64,000 bases of DNA from Mytilus californianus (Eukaryota > Mollusca > Bivalvia > Mytilida > Mytilidae), in contig NW_026262734.1 in assembly GCF_021869535.1 (NCBI RefSeq), positions 96,911,285 through 96,975,284 on the forward strand, in the 5' to 3' direction. Every line of letters begins with the position of its first letter. The stretch's first letter is position 1. This document shows, piece after piece, positions 45,615 through 58,620 of the stretch. The notes beneath the pieces were generated by a model. It made no database searches and was not told the DNA's origin. It saw only the letters and a list, made by a program, of their open reading frames with translations. Position numbers and translations under genes: made by a program.

Positions 45615-48600
45615 AAAATTCAACATTTAGCTTTTAGTTTATCCTTTTCAGTAATGCATTCCTGCAATGAGGTCAACAATTATATGGTAATGTCGAATAT
45701 GCACAAACACGTAATAAACATTTCGTATGTTGTAAAAAAAACCTGTCAAAATACTGTCTTTTGTTTGAAATGTTTGTATCACCTTTAGCCGCGTCATATA
45801 TCTTTAATATATGCTACGGTACCTTTTTAAGTGCCCGCAATATGTGTTTCTGAAATAATTTTCAACGTGTACACTTTAGTCATAACGTGATACAAATAAA
45901 TTACATATTGAAGAGCAACCAAACATAAAGAGCCAGTTCTTTTAAGGTCAGCCTTGTCTGAGTGATAAGCAACCACATTTTTAGTACAATTGCCTATTCT
46001 AGTTGACCCATTGCTTTAAACAAATGTGACTTTTTGATGTTATACGAAATGATCGAAACAAACCAAAAATGTATAATTAAGCACATCTTTGATATTTATC
46101 GTTGCAATTATAAAAAGAATGATTCGTGTATTTCTTACTTAGCCAACATGTGTTTTCACTAATTATGAGTGTCAAAATAATTACAGACCGTAATACAAAT
46201 GCACAGGATATTTCGTATGTTTTAAATTTATTAAAACATGTTCTAGTAAATTGCGTTTGATTGTCAAACAAAGTTATTTTGGGAATCGCTCAAGGTTGAG
46301 CAATTATCTGCGCTTAGTTTCATTTCAAGACTTGCAAGACATGCCAAATATCCGTGAGAAGACTGTTCATAATACAATACAGGCATGACTAAAACAAATA
46401 TGAAAGTGTGTCTTTTAAATCATAATGAAATGAATTTCCGACTGAACGTATACAAGAGTAAAGAAATGATTCTACCCACCAGAGACGAAATGACTTTACA
46501 CATATAATAGAAAAGAAAGAATATGAAGCATCCATCCATGACACAAAATTAAGACATACACATCAGAAAACTTAAGAAGCCAAGGAACAGTTCTTTTATT
46601 AGTGTTATTCATCTTAAAGTCACAGTGAGGCCTTGAACACGGTAAAAAAACTCTCACCTCATTGCAAGTTTAAGACTCCCCCTAGCACCGGTTTGAGCGG
46701 ATTTCTTTGCAAACTAACGATCACATCTTATCGGCCTATTCCGTTTTTCTGTCTCATTTGTGCAGATCAGTGAATGCATGCAATATATACCCCCCAAAAA
46801 AAATTCGCGTTTTAAGCTGGCAAGCAGAAAGTGAGCTAGTTTATACTGAATTTTGGTGGATTTATGTTTCAAAACACAGTCGATATTCCATTGGTTACTA
46901 CTTTTGTTTCATCCTTTCTGATATGATGCAGATTAAAATTATCAGTGAAGTTAAATAAACAAGAAATATTATAATATCCAATGCAAAAAACCGTGAAAAA
47001 GCCTTCGAATTTATGAAATGTTTAAGCCCATCGCTCTATCTGAGATGAAAAAACTCACTACTTGTACCTTTACCAAGTCGTCGGTGGTAAATAATTTTAT
47101 ATTGTAGGATTGCAGGTCCTGTCATCAATTCAGGTTGAAGTTAACAGATGGTCTAGATAGAGTATAAAAGTAAAGAACGATACGCTGATATATGTGGTTG
47201 GTGTTTATGTTAAGATATAAGCATGCCAATATCTCCAGAGCATTGTTTTTCTGCAACCATATTTTTCATTATTATACGTTTGGTCATTTTAACATAACTT
47301 TATCTGCACATGAGTCAATGATCACGATAGATCTTTAAAACGGTTAAATACTAATTTTGAGTCCGATCCATGCATTTTCCAATGTTGTTTATGCTATCCT
47401 TTCATTTATGTGTCTGTTCGATATACGTTTCCATAACACTGATAGATGGATATTTGCCATCTCTGTTAATCACGTTCCATGAATTCAGAGTATTTGAAAA
47501 CCGTACAGTTGATTGCATTCCGAACATCTCTTTTCCATCTTTTCACGAAGTGGGAATGCAGTTGGGACTTTAAGTTAATTGATTGTATTCATTTCAACAT
47601 GACTTACGAATTAGATACGTAATTAATGACAAAAATTGAGAGAGCGATACGTTGAAAGAATATGAAAGGTAGTATGAAAAAGATAGAGACACATCTTCGC
47701 TACAGGTCGAAATGTCTGATTAATCTACAAAGTAGTTGACATATGCACCAGTTAATTACTTCTGAATACTATGTTGAATGTGTTGCAAAGACATGTAATA
47801 AACAGATTACTTACATTTTTCTTTATCCATTTATTGGATCATAGACAATGTAAAAATAACCGTGGATATACACCAACATAAAAATGTCTTTATCATGACA
47901 TAGCTTACTTTATATGAATAATGCCTTAATATTATAAAATTGTTTAACCGTTTGATCGACAACATATTTTTAGATTTGGTGGATTGATATTTCAAACCAC
48001 AGTTTTTATTAGTATGTACTTGTTGTGTTTCAACTAATTTGATTTGACGTCGATGACAAATATCCAAAATATACTAAAGACACGAAAAAAACATTTACCG
48101 TAACCTTTTTGGTTTCATTTCAATTTATATTAATGGTGCCCCTAGCACTCATTATGAGTGATAACAATTTATCCATCTTAGTGGCCTGAGAATTAAACAT
48201 ATTAATGAAAGTAGAAGTGTTTCTGACGTCTGATCTTTTTACAGAAATTGTCAGTAAATGAACATTCAAAATTTAAATCTAAAGTGAATCTAATGATTTC
48301 AGTTTTCCTATTGTTTACTTTCTATTCTTTAATGGCATCAACTTATTGCAAACATGTTATTCCATTGCCCTGTTTTGAGGAATTTTGTGATTAAAGTTGT
48401 TCTGAAGTCAAAACTAGTCTAACGGGTTGAAAGAAACAACGACATAAAATATAAAAAGTCTGTATGATTTTAATCGTTAGAGTGGTCGGGTGTCTAAACT
48501 GCCTCAAAATTACCCTTTCATAAACTCTTATAATCAATTGTTGTACATCTACACTTTCGACAAATTTCAGGATTTAACATGCAGTTGTATATAAATATCA

Positions 48601-49370
48601 TTAATATTATTTAAAAGGAGGTTATGAAGTACAAATAACACTTTATGAAATGCGTGCGTCCGCAGCGCTTTTCTGCATTCATGATGCTCGCTCAAACCCG
48701 AACATTTAAAAGCCTGTAATATATGAATACGTTGAAACGCTAGGACCAAGATGACCAATAGTTCCAAACAAATAGTCATATTTTTCAGCATTGTCGGAGG
48801 GAGTTGAAACCTTAATTTCTTTGTTTTTTCTTACTATGTAAATGCAGAATTTTAGAAAAATCATTTGTGAACCAAAACACAGGTTACTGAGCTGATGATA
48901 TCATCGGGTACCAACACTCAAACAGGAATTTTGGAAAATGAAACAAGACATGTTTCATTCATTTACGTAGGCATATTGTCAAATTAAGTAACAGTTCTGG
49001 TTGCACACTCATATAACCACAAACAATTATTCTCAACTGCAGTTAATGATATGGTAAATTGGAATTAAAATAAGTATAGGTACCAGCTGTTTGCATTTAT
49101 AACCAGTGTCTCTTTAAGACATTCTTCAATGCAAGCATGAAACATTAATCACTGCTAAAAGTTTAAATGGATATGGTTTCTATACCTCATGATGTAATAT
49201 ATGGAATACATGTTGTTTTTGAAGAAGTTCAATACAGAGACGCACGTCCTACGCAGATATCATCTTCACTTGGATGGCATTCCTGTGGCTTGTGTATAAG
49301 GACAACTAAACATTTACTGTCAAGTAGTCAGATTTCCGCCTTGACATTATTAAAAAAAGTTCAGAACATG
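45615..49370. other. Nothing firmly recognised
   Basis: AT-rich sequence with open frames under 85 codons. A weak local similarity exists between about 46850-46905 and 47975-48030 (tttggtgga, then ttcaaa.cacag). A 67-codon frame at 47370-47573 begins with a hydrophobic stretch like a signal peptide (MHFPMLFMLSFHLCVC) but has no supporting context. Confidence 0.4.
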
Positions 49371-49377
49371 TCAAAAT

Positions 49378-49596
49378 TATAATAGAGGGTGGTAAAGGGT
49401 TATTTTCGTGCAACGTGTTATGCCATTTTTATTTCACGTGCAGCCGTGAAAAAGGTTCGTTATTCACCGTGTTTCGTGAAATCGGTAAAAAGATCAACGT
49501 GCAAATAATTTTTAATTGTTCGTTCATCGTGAAATGGCAATTTTATTCCACGTTCTTCCGCGCAGATACCCCCTTTACGCCCCTCTATAATAAAAC
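49378..49596. mobile_element. MITE with 'ataatagaggg...aaaggg' ends
   Basis: ataatagagggtggtaaagg at the left is inverted at 'cctttacgcccctctataat' at the right with a few mismatches. The interior is rich in tcgtg and cacg words (gtgaaa, cgtgcaa). No coding capacity is seen. Confidence 0.7.
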
Positions 49597-49659
49597 GAAA
49601 TTATTGTTCTTCGGAGATTATTATTATACGTCTGTAAAATTAACATGTATTAAAGTTAC

Positions 49660-49975
49660 AAGCAGGATCTGCTGACCCTTCCGGAAAACCTGAGATCACC
49701 GCTGGTTTTAGTGAGGTTCGTCTTGCTCAGTGTTTAGTTTACTATTTTGTGTTTTGAATATTGTTAATCTACTGGTACTTTAATAACACGTTTCTGTCAC
49801 GGCGTTGTCAGTTTGTGTTATAACTTATGAGTTTTAATATCCCTTTGGTATATTCCACCTCTCTCTTCGCACTTTCTTTTGATTTTTTTATCTTTGTTTA
49901 CACGAGTATCATTGATGAGTCTTTTGAAGACGAAACGCGCTTCTGGCGTACAAAACTTTAATCCTGGTGTGTATG
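49660..49975 (+). repeat. Family A copy plus a short repeat
   Basis: gcaggatctgctgacccttc, then 'cggaaaacctgagatcacc', 'cggcgttgtcagtttgtg' and 'ttatgagttttaatatcccttt'. This is the reverse complement order of 27780-28210. It is followed at 49910 by the short repeat also seen at 44990. Confidence 0.75.
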
Positions 49976-50339
49976 ATGTGTTTATTTACATGCATTTACA
50001 TACATTATCTAAGATTAGAAAAATAAAGTAATATGTGTCCTTTTCATTTTTTTGGATTAACTTTTCTTCTCATCGACTTTCGGTAATATTTTATAAAATA
50101 TTGATATCAATATCTGCAATGCATTGTTATGTCCCTTTGGTTTCATGTGTTCTTAATTTGTCTTTTAAAATACATCCTATATAACATATAACGAAATTAT
50201 CGTAGTTATCCCCAAACATTTTGTTCATTTTTCACAGTATTAACATTTGCTTTCAGAATGAATTTATCTATAAAACAAGCATATGTAAGCACCTTTTCTT
50301 TTCTAATCTTTTCTATCAATTTCAAAAACAAACATTCTT

Positions 50340-50535
50340 ATTAAGGGTTGGGCGCCCGATAACATGTTTAACACTCTGTATGTGCCTGTCCCAAGTCAGG
50401 AGCATGTAACTCGGTGATTGTTGTTTGTTGCTGTATATCAAATTTGTATTTCGTTCATTTCTTTTTACATAAACGAGGCCGTTAGTTTTCTCGTTTGAGT
50501 TGTTTTACAATTGTTATTTCGGGGCCTCCATAACT
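50340..50535 (+). repeat. Diverged family B relative, 5' half
   Basis: tgcctgtcccaagtcaggag, then 'gattgttgtttgttgctg' and 'aggccgttagttttctcg', ending 'ttatttcggggcctcc'. The order equals 31220-31375 with substantial divergence. Confidence 0.6.
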
Positions 50536-50539
50536 CTTG

Positions 50540-51275
50540 AAAGCAAAGAATGAACGATTTGACATAAATATAATAGATTTACAGTTAGACCATTGTTCTA
50601 AATTCAGGATAGTAAAAAAAAATGGTAACGCCACTGTGTTTCATAATTCTAGTTATGGTCGCTTATTCGTGTTATTGTACTAAGTAAAAGGCTTCTTTCG
50701 ATTTTTAGTCGATTTACACTATTCCCGAGTGGTTGATTATTATTTTTATAATCAACATGTAATTCATTTGATCAGAGTTCTTTATTGGTCTAATTCAATT
50801 ATAACGTCAGCTTTTCTTGCTTTTTCTAAATTTACTTTTTACTGTTTGACGTTATCAGACATGGTGCAATCCCTTCTAAATCTTACGAAATGTATCCAGT
50901 CCATATTTTATCGTTTTCCTACTGGTGTAGGTATTTCGTTGGGCAAAGACTTCGAAATTGGGATACAAATATCATGAGATTTAGAGTAAAGGTCTATGAG
51001 GCAACAACAAACGACTAAAAGGGAAAGTAATCAAGAGGTCAATATACTGTCTTCATCAACATAACTGAGGCGATCCAGGCACATTAAATATTATGCGTGC
51101 GACATGTTAAACATTTCTGAAATGATATAAATGTCTATGTATATATTGTTTGTCATACATTTGGTACACACCATTAACTTGGAATGCTGTATTGAATTAT
51201 TTGTATTATGCAATATCGAAATTATGTACAACATTCATGAAGTATTCAAGAGAGGAATTTGTTTACACAGTTTTG
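50540..51275. other. Nothing recognised
   Basis: AT-rich spacer; frames under 85 codons without family resemblance. Confidence 0.5.
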
Positions 51276-51280
51276 GCCGC

Positions 51281-51600
51281 TGGATCCCAATTATTGTCAC
51301 ATTAAGCAATTATGTCTGTTTGGGTTCCTCACCTAGTTTTGTCAATATAACAAAACTATAGATAATTAATGCTTACAAGTGGGATGCTTAGCTAGCTACA
51401 AAATCAAGTTTAACCCACCTATTCGTTAGGAAAATGCCTGTACAAATTCAAGAACATTGCTGTTTTCAATTTGTTTCGTGTGTTGATATAGTCTAACGTT
51501 TGATTTTTTTCAGGTTTTATGGACATACCCTTTTTAAATTTACTTTGGAGTAAGGTGTTTCTATTAAAACCTTTTTTTACTTTTAAAATGTATTGAGATG
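51281..51600 (+). repeat. Family C, diverged long copy
   Basis: cacattaagcaattatgtct (51299-), then 'cttagctagctacaaaatc', 'acattgctgttttcaattt' and 'taacgtttgattttttt'. The window's last bases (63965-64000, attaagcaattat) look like the start of another such copy. Confidence 0.6.
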
Positions 51601-51904
51601 GTAAAAAAAGAGGCATGTGATACCAAAGGTTTAATCAAAATTCAAAGGTCGAAGAGATACTCACAAAATCATTACAAACAATGAATGATCTACAAAGCAT
51701 GATACATAACAATAAGGATTTAGCAACACATGCCTTACCAACAACCGGGGAAAGATACCACAAAAGTTAACCACCATTAGCAAATAATTATGGTGACAAC
51801 ACACGTTTTTTTCGTCGTGAAAAAAGTAACTTGAAGTGATGGGGGATGGAGAATACTTATTTATGTATCTGTCAATATGAACAGACGATAGACGATAAAC
51901 ATGC

Positions 51905-53440
51905 ACACACCAGACAGTGTTAATAAAATAAGAAGATGTGGTATGATTGCCAATGAGATAACTCTCTACCAGATACCAAACTGACAAGAAGTTAACAACT
52001 ATAGGTTACAGTACAGCCTTCACAATGAGCAAAGCCGATACTGCATAGTCCGCTTTTAAAGGCTTCGAAATGACAAATGTAGAACTGGTTTAGGTACAAA
52101 CAATAAACAGAAAAAAATATGATATACAGCAACAAAGAACAAACACATAATTATAGGCTCCAGACACAGGCACTTACAGAATGTGGAAGGGTTAAACTAG
52201 TTTGCTGGCGCCAAACCCTCCTCTTAACCTGGGACAGTGGTGTAACAGTACAACAAAAGAAAAAACTATAAAAATCAATCGAAAAGCGCTTACCTCATCA
52301 GATCGATACAAAGCAGAAAAACATAGACCGGATGTGCAAGGATATTTATACATTCCTACAACAAAGTACATATCTGAGAGTACTCGCAGTTACTGACATC
52401 TAGTTTTTAAACCAATAACAACTAATAAGAAAATCTTGCATCTAAGACCTAAATATCAATCAGTACACATCCAAAATCCAATAGTGTAAATATGTCATTA
52501 ACCATCCGAGAAAAAAACATGATCTTGTGCAATGCTAAGATACAGGTATCGACAGATTGTAGAGTCATGGATGTGCATATGCATATAACAATAACATTTA
52601 GTTTGAGTTTGATTGACTGATAACAAATCAATATTCGTAACAATAAAAACAATGTTCAAAGGTCTCATTACAGTGTTGAATTGGTAATCTACTAGAAATA
52701 GTTTATTTATAGATAAGTATAACCGGGCTCTGTAAACAACATTCAGGATGTGCTATCCCGTTCGAAACAAGTTTCTACAGGTACAGCCAAACTTTCAAAC
52801 CAAATCTATAGAAAAACTTAGTAAAGTTCTTAAGTAATGTTTGGTAACGAAATCCCTGACTTAATTATTTTTTAGCAGGATTGCATAGATTACGCTCATT
52901 GAAATCCAAAACGTCACTACAGAAACAGATATAGCGAACGAGTTGTGATACATAAACACCAACATGGTGTCGAAGGAACACTACCGTCCGAAAAGGAAAA
53001 TTAACAATAGAGAACAATAACTCGTATCGTTTGTCGTAAACTTTTGTTTTGTGTTTCCCGTGTAAAACTGAAATATCTAAATCTAGGAAAGAACAGTTAT
53101 TACCGTTTATATTTGAGTTGTTTAAAGTAAGTTTCTTTGAGTAAATGTCGGCAATATATCAGTATATTTTTCAGTAAGAAAACTCTTTAACGTCAAATTA
53201 TCATTTAGATAACGATAAGTTGTTGAATTTATCAATTAAATGCAATTTAGACGGGTCTTCACTGAATTCGGCCATAAACTGTGATTCATAACAGTAAAAG
53301 AACAAATCTGCTATCAAAGGGGCGAAATTGGTTCCGATAGGAATACCTACAACCTGTCGATAAACTTTATTGCCGAATTGTACATAAATGTTATCAAGGA
53401 CAAAATTAACAGCTTCAATCATCTCTTCACACCTCTAGTC
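51905..53440 (-). mobile_element. Penelope-type retroelement copy 2
   Basis: Minus strand: reverse transcriptase remnant MIEAVNFVLDNIYVQFGNKV then YRQVVGIPIGTNFAPLIADL (53422-53300), with the conserved Met of PMG and the Cys replaced. Thumb-like pieces are scattered down to about 52900. A tail follows, passing 'gttactgacatctag' (52389-), 'tcagatcgatacaaagcag' (52299-) and 'cttcacaatgagcaaag', to 'gatgtggtatgattgcc' (51932-). The tail end equals the family B tail. It shares the tail order with copy 3. Confidence 0.65.
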
Positions 53441-53444
53441 TAGT

Positions 53445-54825
53445 TATGCTCACGTCGATACTTTTTTTTTAATACAATATGTCAAGATCTGAGTCGCCAT
53501 GAGTGGAATAAAGTTGTCGATATATTTACCAAAGCCCATTACGGATATGTTATTAACACTATATATAACTACACTAGAATTGACTTGAATGATGTTTACA
53601 CCTTCATTCTTTTGGTTGCAGTAAAACATAACTGATGTTACTGAAAAGCACCATAAGTGTCTGTGATAGTTGTTAGTGATTCCGGTTATTCTTTAAATGA
53701 AGTATAATATGTAAAAAAAAAAAACATTTTAAAAATTCGCCTTATTATAATCAAGTCAATGTCATATATATGAGAACAAAAGTAAGTAGGTTCAACGTGC
53801 AATGTACTATAACCTTGTATACCATTAGTTCTAATGAATCGATGTTGATTATGATATGCTATCACTGAGCTCTAAGACATGAGTTTCATGCGAAGCAGAA
53901 TGTGTATACCATTCCACAGGACATGATATTTCAAGTTTGGATACTGGTTCATATTGCTTAAACCATTTTAATGTTTGCTGTACCGTTTATTTTCATAATT
54001 ATGTATCGTTGAAAGGAGACGCTTACCCCCAACGCACCGGCTTCGATTCTGTTGGAGTTCATGTAAGACTTTGAGAATTAATTCAATGCAATAATTTGTT
54101 ATCTTAATCGGTTTATGAGATTCGAACACTCATTATACTGCAGTTGCCTTATTTATTAATTTACCCTGTCGATGCACCAGGTTTCGCTCAATTTGTAGTT
54201 AATGCATTTCCCTATTTATTGTATATTGCACTTTTAACTTAAATAACATTGTTCTCAGTTACTTGACATAAAGACTTGATAATAGTAATCAGTATTGTTT
54301 TCTCTCTTTCTTGCAGTGGTTGAAACGAGATCATTAAAACGTGGTTTGAACATCGATGAACTACAGTTCCCTTTTGTTGATCATTTTGTTGGTTCAGAGT
54401 CTTCTATTTATCATTTAATATATGATTGCATAAATGAAAATGAGGGTTTAGGTGTGATATCAGAATAGACACTAATGGGCTAAACAGAATAGCTAGTGTA
54501 GGCCAAAACTTTAAGAATAGAGAATAAAGGATGATAAAATAATAATAGAAACATGGGCCAAAAAAAAAAAAAAAAAAAAAGAATGAAAAAAAAAAAAAAA
54601 ATAACCTAAAAATTGAGGAATACTGAAATGAAGAACCCCAAGTCAAGGCTCTTGTAGATACAGATGAAATTCAAAAGGTTTATGTAAGTACAGTTTACTT
54701 AAAATGAAAATCTTGCATAAATGCTTATTGATATAATATATGAGATAAAAGATTACATAATTGAACTAGACAGTGATATTCATTACATAAACTATTCTTA
54801 TAACAGCTTTTGTTTTTCACGTCTT
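53445..54825. other. Spacer with a long A-rich run
   Basis: Little is recognisable. Two nearly pure A tracts lie at about 54556-54601, and the segment around 54475-54640 loosely resembles 8470-8610. Confidence 0.45.
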
Positions 54826-55394
54826 GTTTATTAATTAAACAACACAGATGCCAAATATTTAACAGAACACCGTTAGTGTAATTTATTTCCTGTATGTCAA
54901 AACTAATAAAAACATATTACGGTAAATTAAGTTTTAATTTTATATATGTGTTTACGTTTGGCAATGCTAATATTCTATATTAATCATGCAAATTTATATG
55001 AAGAACAATTTGGCAGCTTGAAACGATTGCACTACCGCAGTACTTGCTACGTACTGGCAAGACAAAGAAAGAAAAATAGAACTTCCCTTCAAATTGAATT
55101 TTGTTTCCATTATTGATAGCTTTATTTTTTTTATATATCGATTTGACTATTCAGCCATATAACGTTCGTTAAAGTCGTCCAACTTCTTTGACCACATTAT
55201 CACATCGAATATACAGTATGTGTTAGATATCTAATGAATTATAATAGTTAACGCTTAATGTCATCGATAACCACTTACATAATTTTGTTCAATTGTCGCC
55301 AACTATAAAACTGTCCACCCAGGCATTTTTGGATATCGTTAATCTTTTTTTCTTTATAAAATATTCGACCAGTTATTTGACTTACAAAACGTCT

Positions 55395-55565
55395 GTTGTC
55401 AGAAAAAAAAAATAAGAATTAGAGATACCAATGGGATAACTCAAAAGTGGTAGAATGCCGCCACCATAGCCAAAATAAAATAAAACATTCAGTCAAACAA
55501 CAATGGAAAAGAACTGCACAGAAAACAAAAATGCGCACACAAATCCATATAGCAAAATCGATTAT
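55395..55565 (-). repeat. Degenerate family A relative
   Basis: gagataccaatgggataact, then 'ccgccaccatagcc' and an A-rich stretch, in the order of the left part of 27780-28210. Weak. Confidence 0.35.
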
Positions 55566-56999
55566 AAACTAATGTGCTCGAGAACGTAGTTCCACAACAG
55601 CATTAGTGTACGCAGATTTGATTGTCCTTCAGCAATACGAAATGAAAGAACAATTAAAAATTCGCTAGAATAAGGGGGTAAACTCAGGTGATATTATTTG
55701 TAACGGTAAGCATTATGACTCCATCAGTGGCACTAGTTTTAGATTAGAAATATTCTATCATAAATAAAGTATAAACCATAGGATGAGACGCAATCCTTTC
55801 AATTAAACCATATTGTGTTGCTTATTAGAAGTAAATAATCGGTGATGTCCTTGGCGGGAGAAAGCGATTTGTGTTGAAAGCTTATATTTGATATTGTATG
55901 CAAAAGTATTTGACAACTTCTTTTTTAATCAACAAGAGATTGACATACTTTAGATGCATGAATTACAGAATAGGATAAAAATGTTTCTTATGCATAATAA
56001 TACGTCAATGTTAGGTTAGGTGAGGCGTAAAAAATTGAAACCAGAAGTGAATGTCCCGTATTAGCCATGGACTTCTACGGCTTTTAAGTATTAGAACGGG
56101 CCAAAAGCTGTATTAATATCAACAGGGTGAGGTCGTCAGTATTACACATATTAATTTATCTGTATTAGGGCTGATTTAATCATATCATTTAATAAAACAA
56201 TATATAAGATATATTTGCTTGCAGTATTGAAATTGGTACACATATTGTGTATGTTCTTTTATGTGTCAATGTTCACAAAATATGTATTTTCTAAAACTTA
56301 CGGTAACTTCAGTGCGTAAAAAGTTGACTCTTAGTCTTTTTCCAATTCAATTGTCAGTCAAATTAGCTGACAAAGTACAAAAAAAAAAGAATATAGTGCA
56401 TACGGGATTAGTCCAGATGTAAGAATTTTCCCCTTGAAAAAGAAGTCTCTGCCTCTTGTGAACATTTTGAAGGTTCATAATACCACACATATTAGATTGA
56501 AACAAATACATCAAATTATAGCCATTGTATTTTTTAGAAAAAATGCAATTAAGCCAAGGTGACTCAAAATGTATCAAAACAAATGCATTGGAATATTCTT
56601 AATAACAAATGCTGCAAAAGTACATAGCATAGTTCTAAACGTAAAACGTTGTATTCATTTGATTACAAATCTAATCAAATGATTTCTCCTCCACATCGAA
56701 ATATTATGTAAAATTCAGTATCATGAGTGCTTTATTAATCAAATTAACAAAAGCCACATTATTCATTCATTTTGTGGTATTTTCCATCTTAAATTATTAA
56801 TGTATCAATGAATTACTTGAGAGGGGTATTCAGTATTATACTTTTTAAATAATCTTTCCTGATTAAAGTTATGCGATTAACTTTGGCAACGAAGCTATCA
56901 GGAATGGCAGTAGAAACTGTTAACATTTTACACATTTTTCTCAAGGAAGATATTAAACCAGGAATTCCAAGTGGTGAAGTTGAAATCATCCCTTCGAAA

Positions 57000-57288
57000 A
57001 TATTGCATACGCCGTCACGAGTTGGTTGACCAGTTATGGAATATCTGTTTCACAGATGACGATGTATATGTTCCAATTGTCGTGACCACAATCCCCGTCC
57101 TCTTTTTTCCGAATGTGACTTAAAAAATAAGCCTTATCACCGGTTTTGTACTTACATAAGCAAAACGAATTGTGTCACATGTGGAGCAGGATACACTTAC
57201 CCCTTCCAGAGCACCTGAGAATACCCAAAGTTGTTGGTGTGGTTCGTGTTGCTGAGTCTTCAGTTTTTTATGTTGTATTTTGTATACT
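57000..57288 (+). repeat. Family A fragment, abutting Penelope copy 3
   Basis: Starts gcatacgccgtcacgagttg, runs through 'acatgtggagcaggatacac' and 'ttccagagcacctgag' to 'gttcgtgttgctgagtc', then joins directly to the inverted family B/Penelope tail at about 57290. Confidence 0.7.
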
Positions 57289-57289
57289 G

Positions 57290-58620
57290 TTATAAAAATG
57301 AGATGTGGTATGATTGCCAATGAGACAACTATCCCTTCAAGTTCAAATGAAGTGGATGTAAGCAATCATAGGCAACCGTATGGCCTTCAACAATGAGAAA
57401 AACCTATACTGTATAGTCGGTTAAAAAAAAGACCCCGACATGAAAAATATGAAGCAATTCAATTGAGAAAACTAACGTCCTAATTTATAACAATTTTTTT
57501 TTCGAAAAAAATATGACATACATGAACCAACGACAACCACTTAACAACAGGCTTCTTACTTGAGACAGGCACATAAAGAATGTGGCGGAGTTAAACATGC
57601 TTAAGCTTGTGAGCGCTCTAAGAACAAACTATAAAAATCAGTTAAAAATGTCTTCACTCATTAGATCGATACAAAGCAGAAAAACCTCTAACAAAAACAC
57701 AGACCGGAGACCGGTCATGGCAGGGCATTTTTACATCCCTAACAACAAAAATCACAAAGTACAGATCTGATATTACTCCCAGTTACTGACAGCTAGTTCA
57801 AAGCCAATAACAACTTATAAAAGAAATCATGTATCTAAGACTAATATATCAATCAGTACATATCCAACATCCAAAAGATTTAGTGTAAAGTTTGTCATTA
57901 ACAGTCAGAGAAAACATGACCTTGTGTTATGCCAAAATAAAGGTATCGGCATATTGTAGTACCGTGAAAGTGCATATGTGCATAACAATACTATTTAGCA
58001 TGGTTTTAATTTACTTATAACAAAATCAATATTCATACCAATATAACAATATTCAAAAATCTAATTACAGTGTTCAATTGTTAACCTTTTAGAATAAGTT
58101 TATTTAAAGGATTGATATATTTACCAAGATCGTATATAAATTTTCGGGCTCGGTAAACGACACCACAGTAAAATTTACGTCTGAAATACGTTCTGAACAG
58201 GTACAGCCAACTTGCAAACTAAATCTTTGTATCTTTGAAATAATTTAGGGAAGGTTTTAAGTAATTTGTGGTAACGAAATCCCTGACTTAATAATTTACC
58301 AGCAATACATAGATTACGCTCATTTAAATCCAAAACGTCACTACAGACACGGGCATAGCGAACATGTTGGGATATATAAACACCGTATGACGGTGCCAAA
58401 AGAACATCACCGTCCAAAAACAGGAAAATTAACAATAGGGAAAGAAAAATCATCCCTTTTGTCGTAAATGTTTGTGTTCAGTTTCTGATGTAAAACTGAA
58501 ATGTCTTAATCTAGGAAAGAACACTTATTGCTGTTAATATTTGATTTATTCAAGGTAAATTTCTTTCGGTAAATTTCAGCAGTATATTTAAAGAATTCTT
58601 GTTAGTACGTCTTAAGCTGT
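57290..58620 (-). mobile_element. Penelope-type retroelement copy 3
   Basis: Minus strand: FLDGDVLLAPSYGVYISQHV then RYARVCSDVLDLNERNLCIA and GFRYHKLLKTFPKLFQRYKD (58418-58225), the thumb and connection part also found in copy 1 (36750-36560). No active-site part is preserved. The tail contains gatcgatacaaagcagaaaa (57664-) and ends at 'gatgtggtatgattgcc' (57302-). It is closer to copy 2 than to copy 1. Confidence 0.7.

Noticed and set aside
47370..47573. 67-codon frame with hydrophobic start as a small secreted peptide
   Set aside because: Only two cysteines in the mature part, no upstream promoter or intron signal, and no paralogue in the window, so it cannot be supported.
46850..48030. 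Duplication of about 1.1 kb between 46850 and 47975
   Set aside because: Only about 30 bp match convincingly; the following bases diverge too fast to claim homology.
54556..54601. A-rich run as the poly(A) tail of a retroposed gene
   Set aside because: The tract is interrupted, and no coding remnant or target duplication was found next to it.
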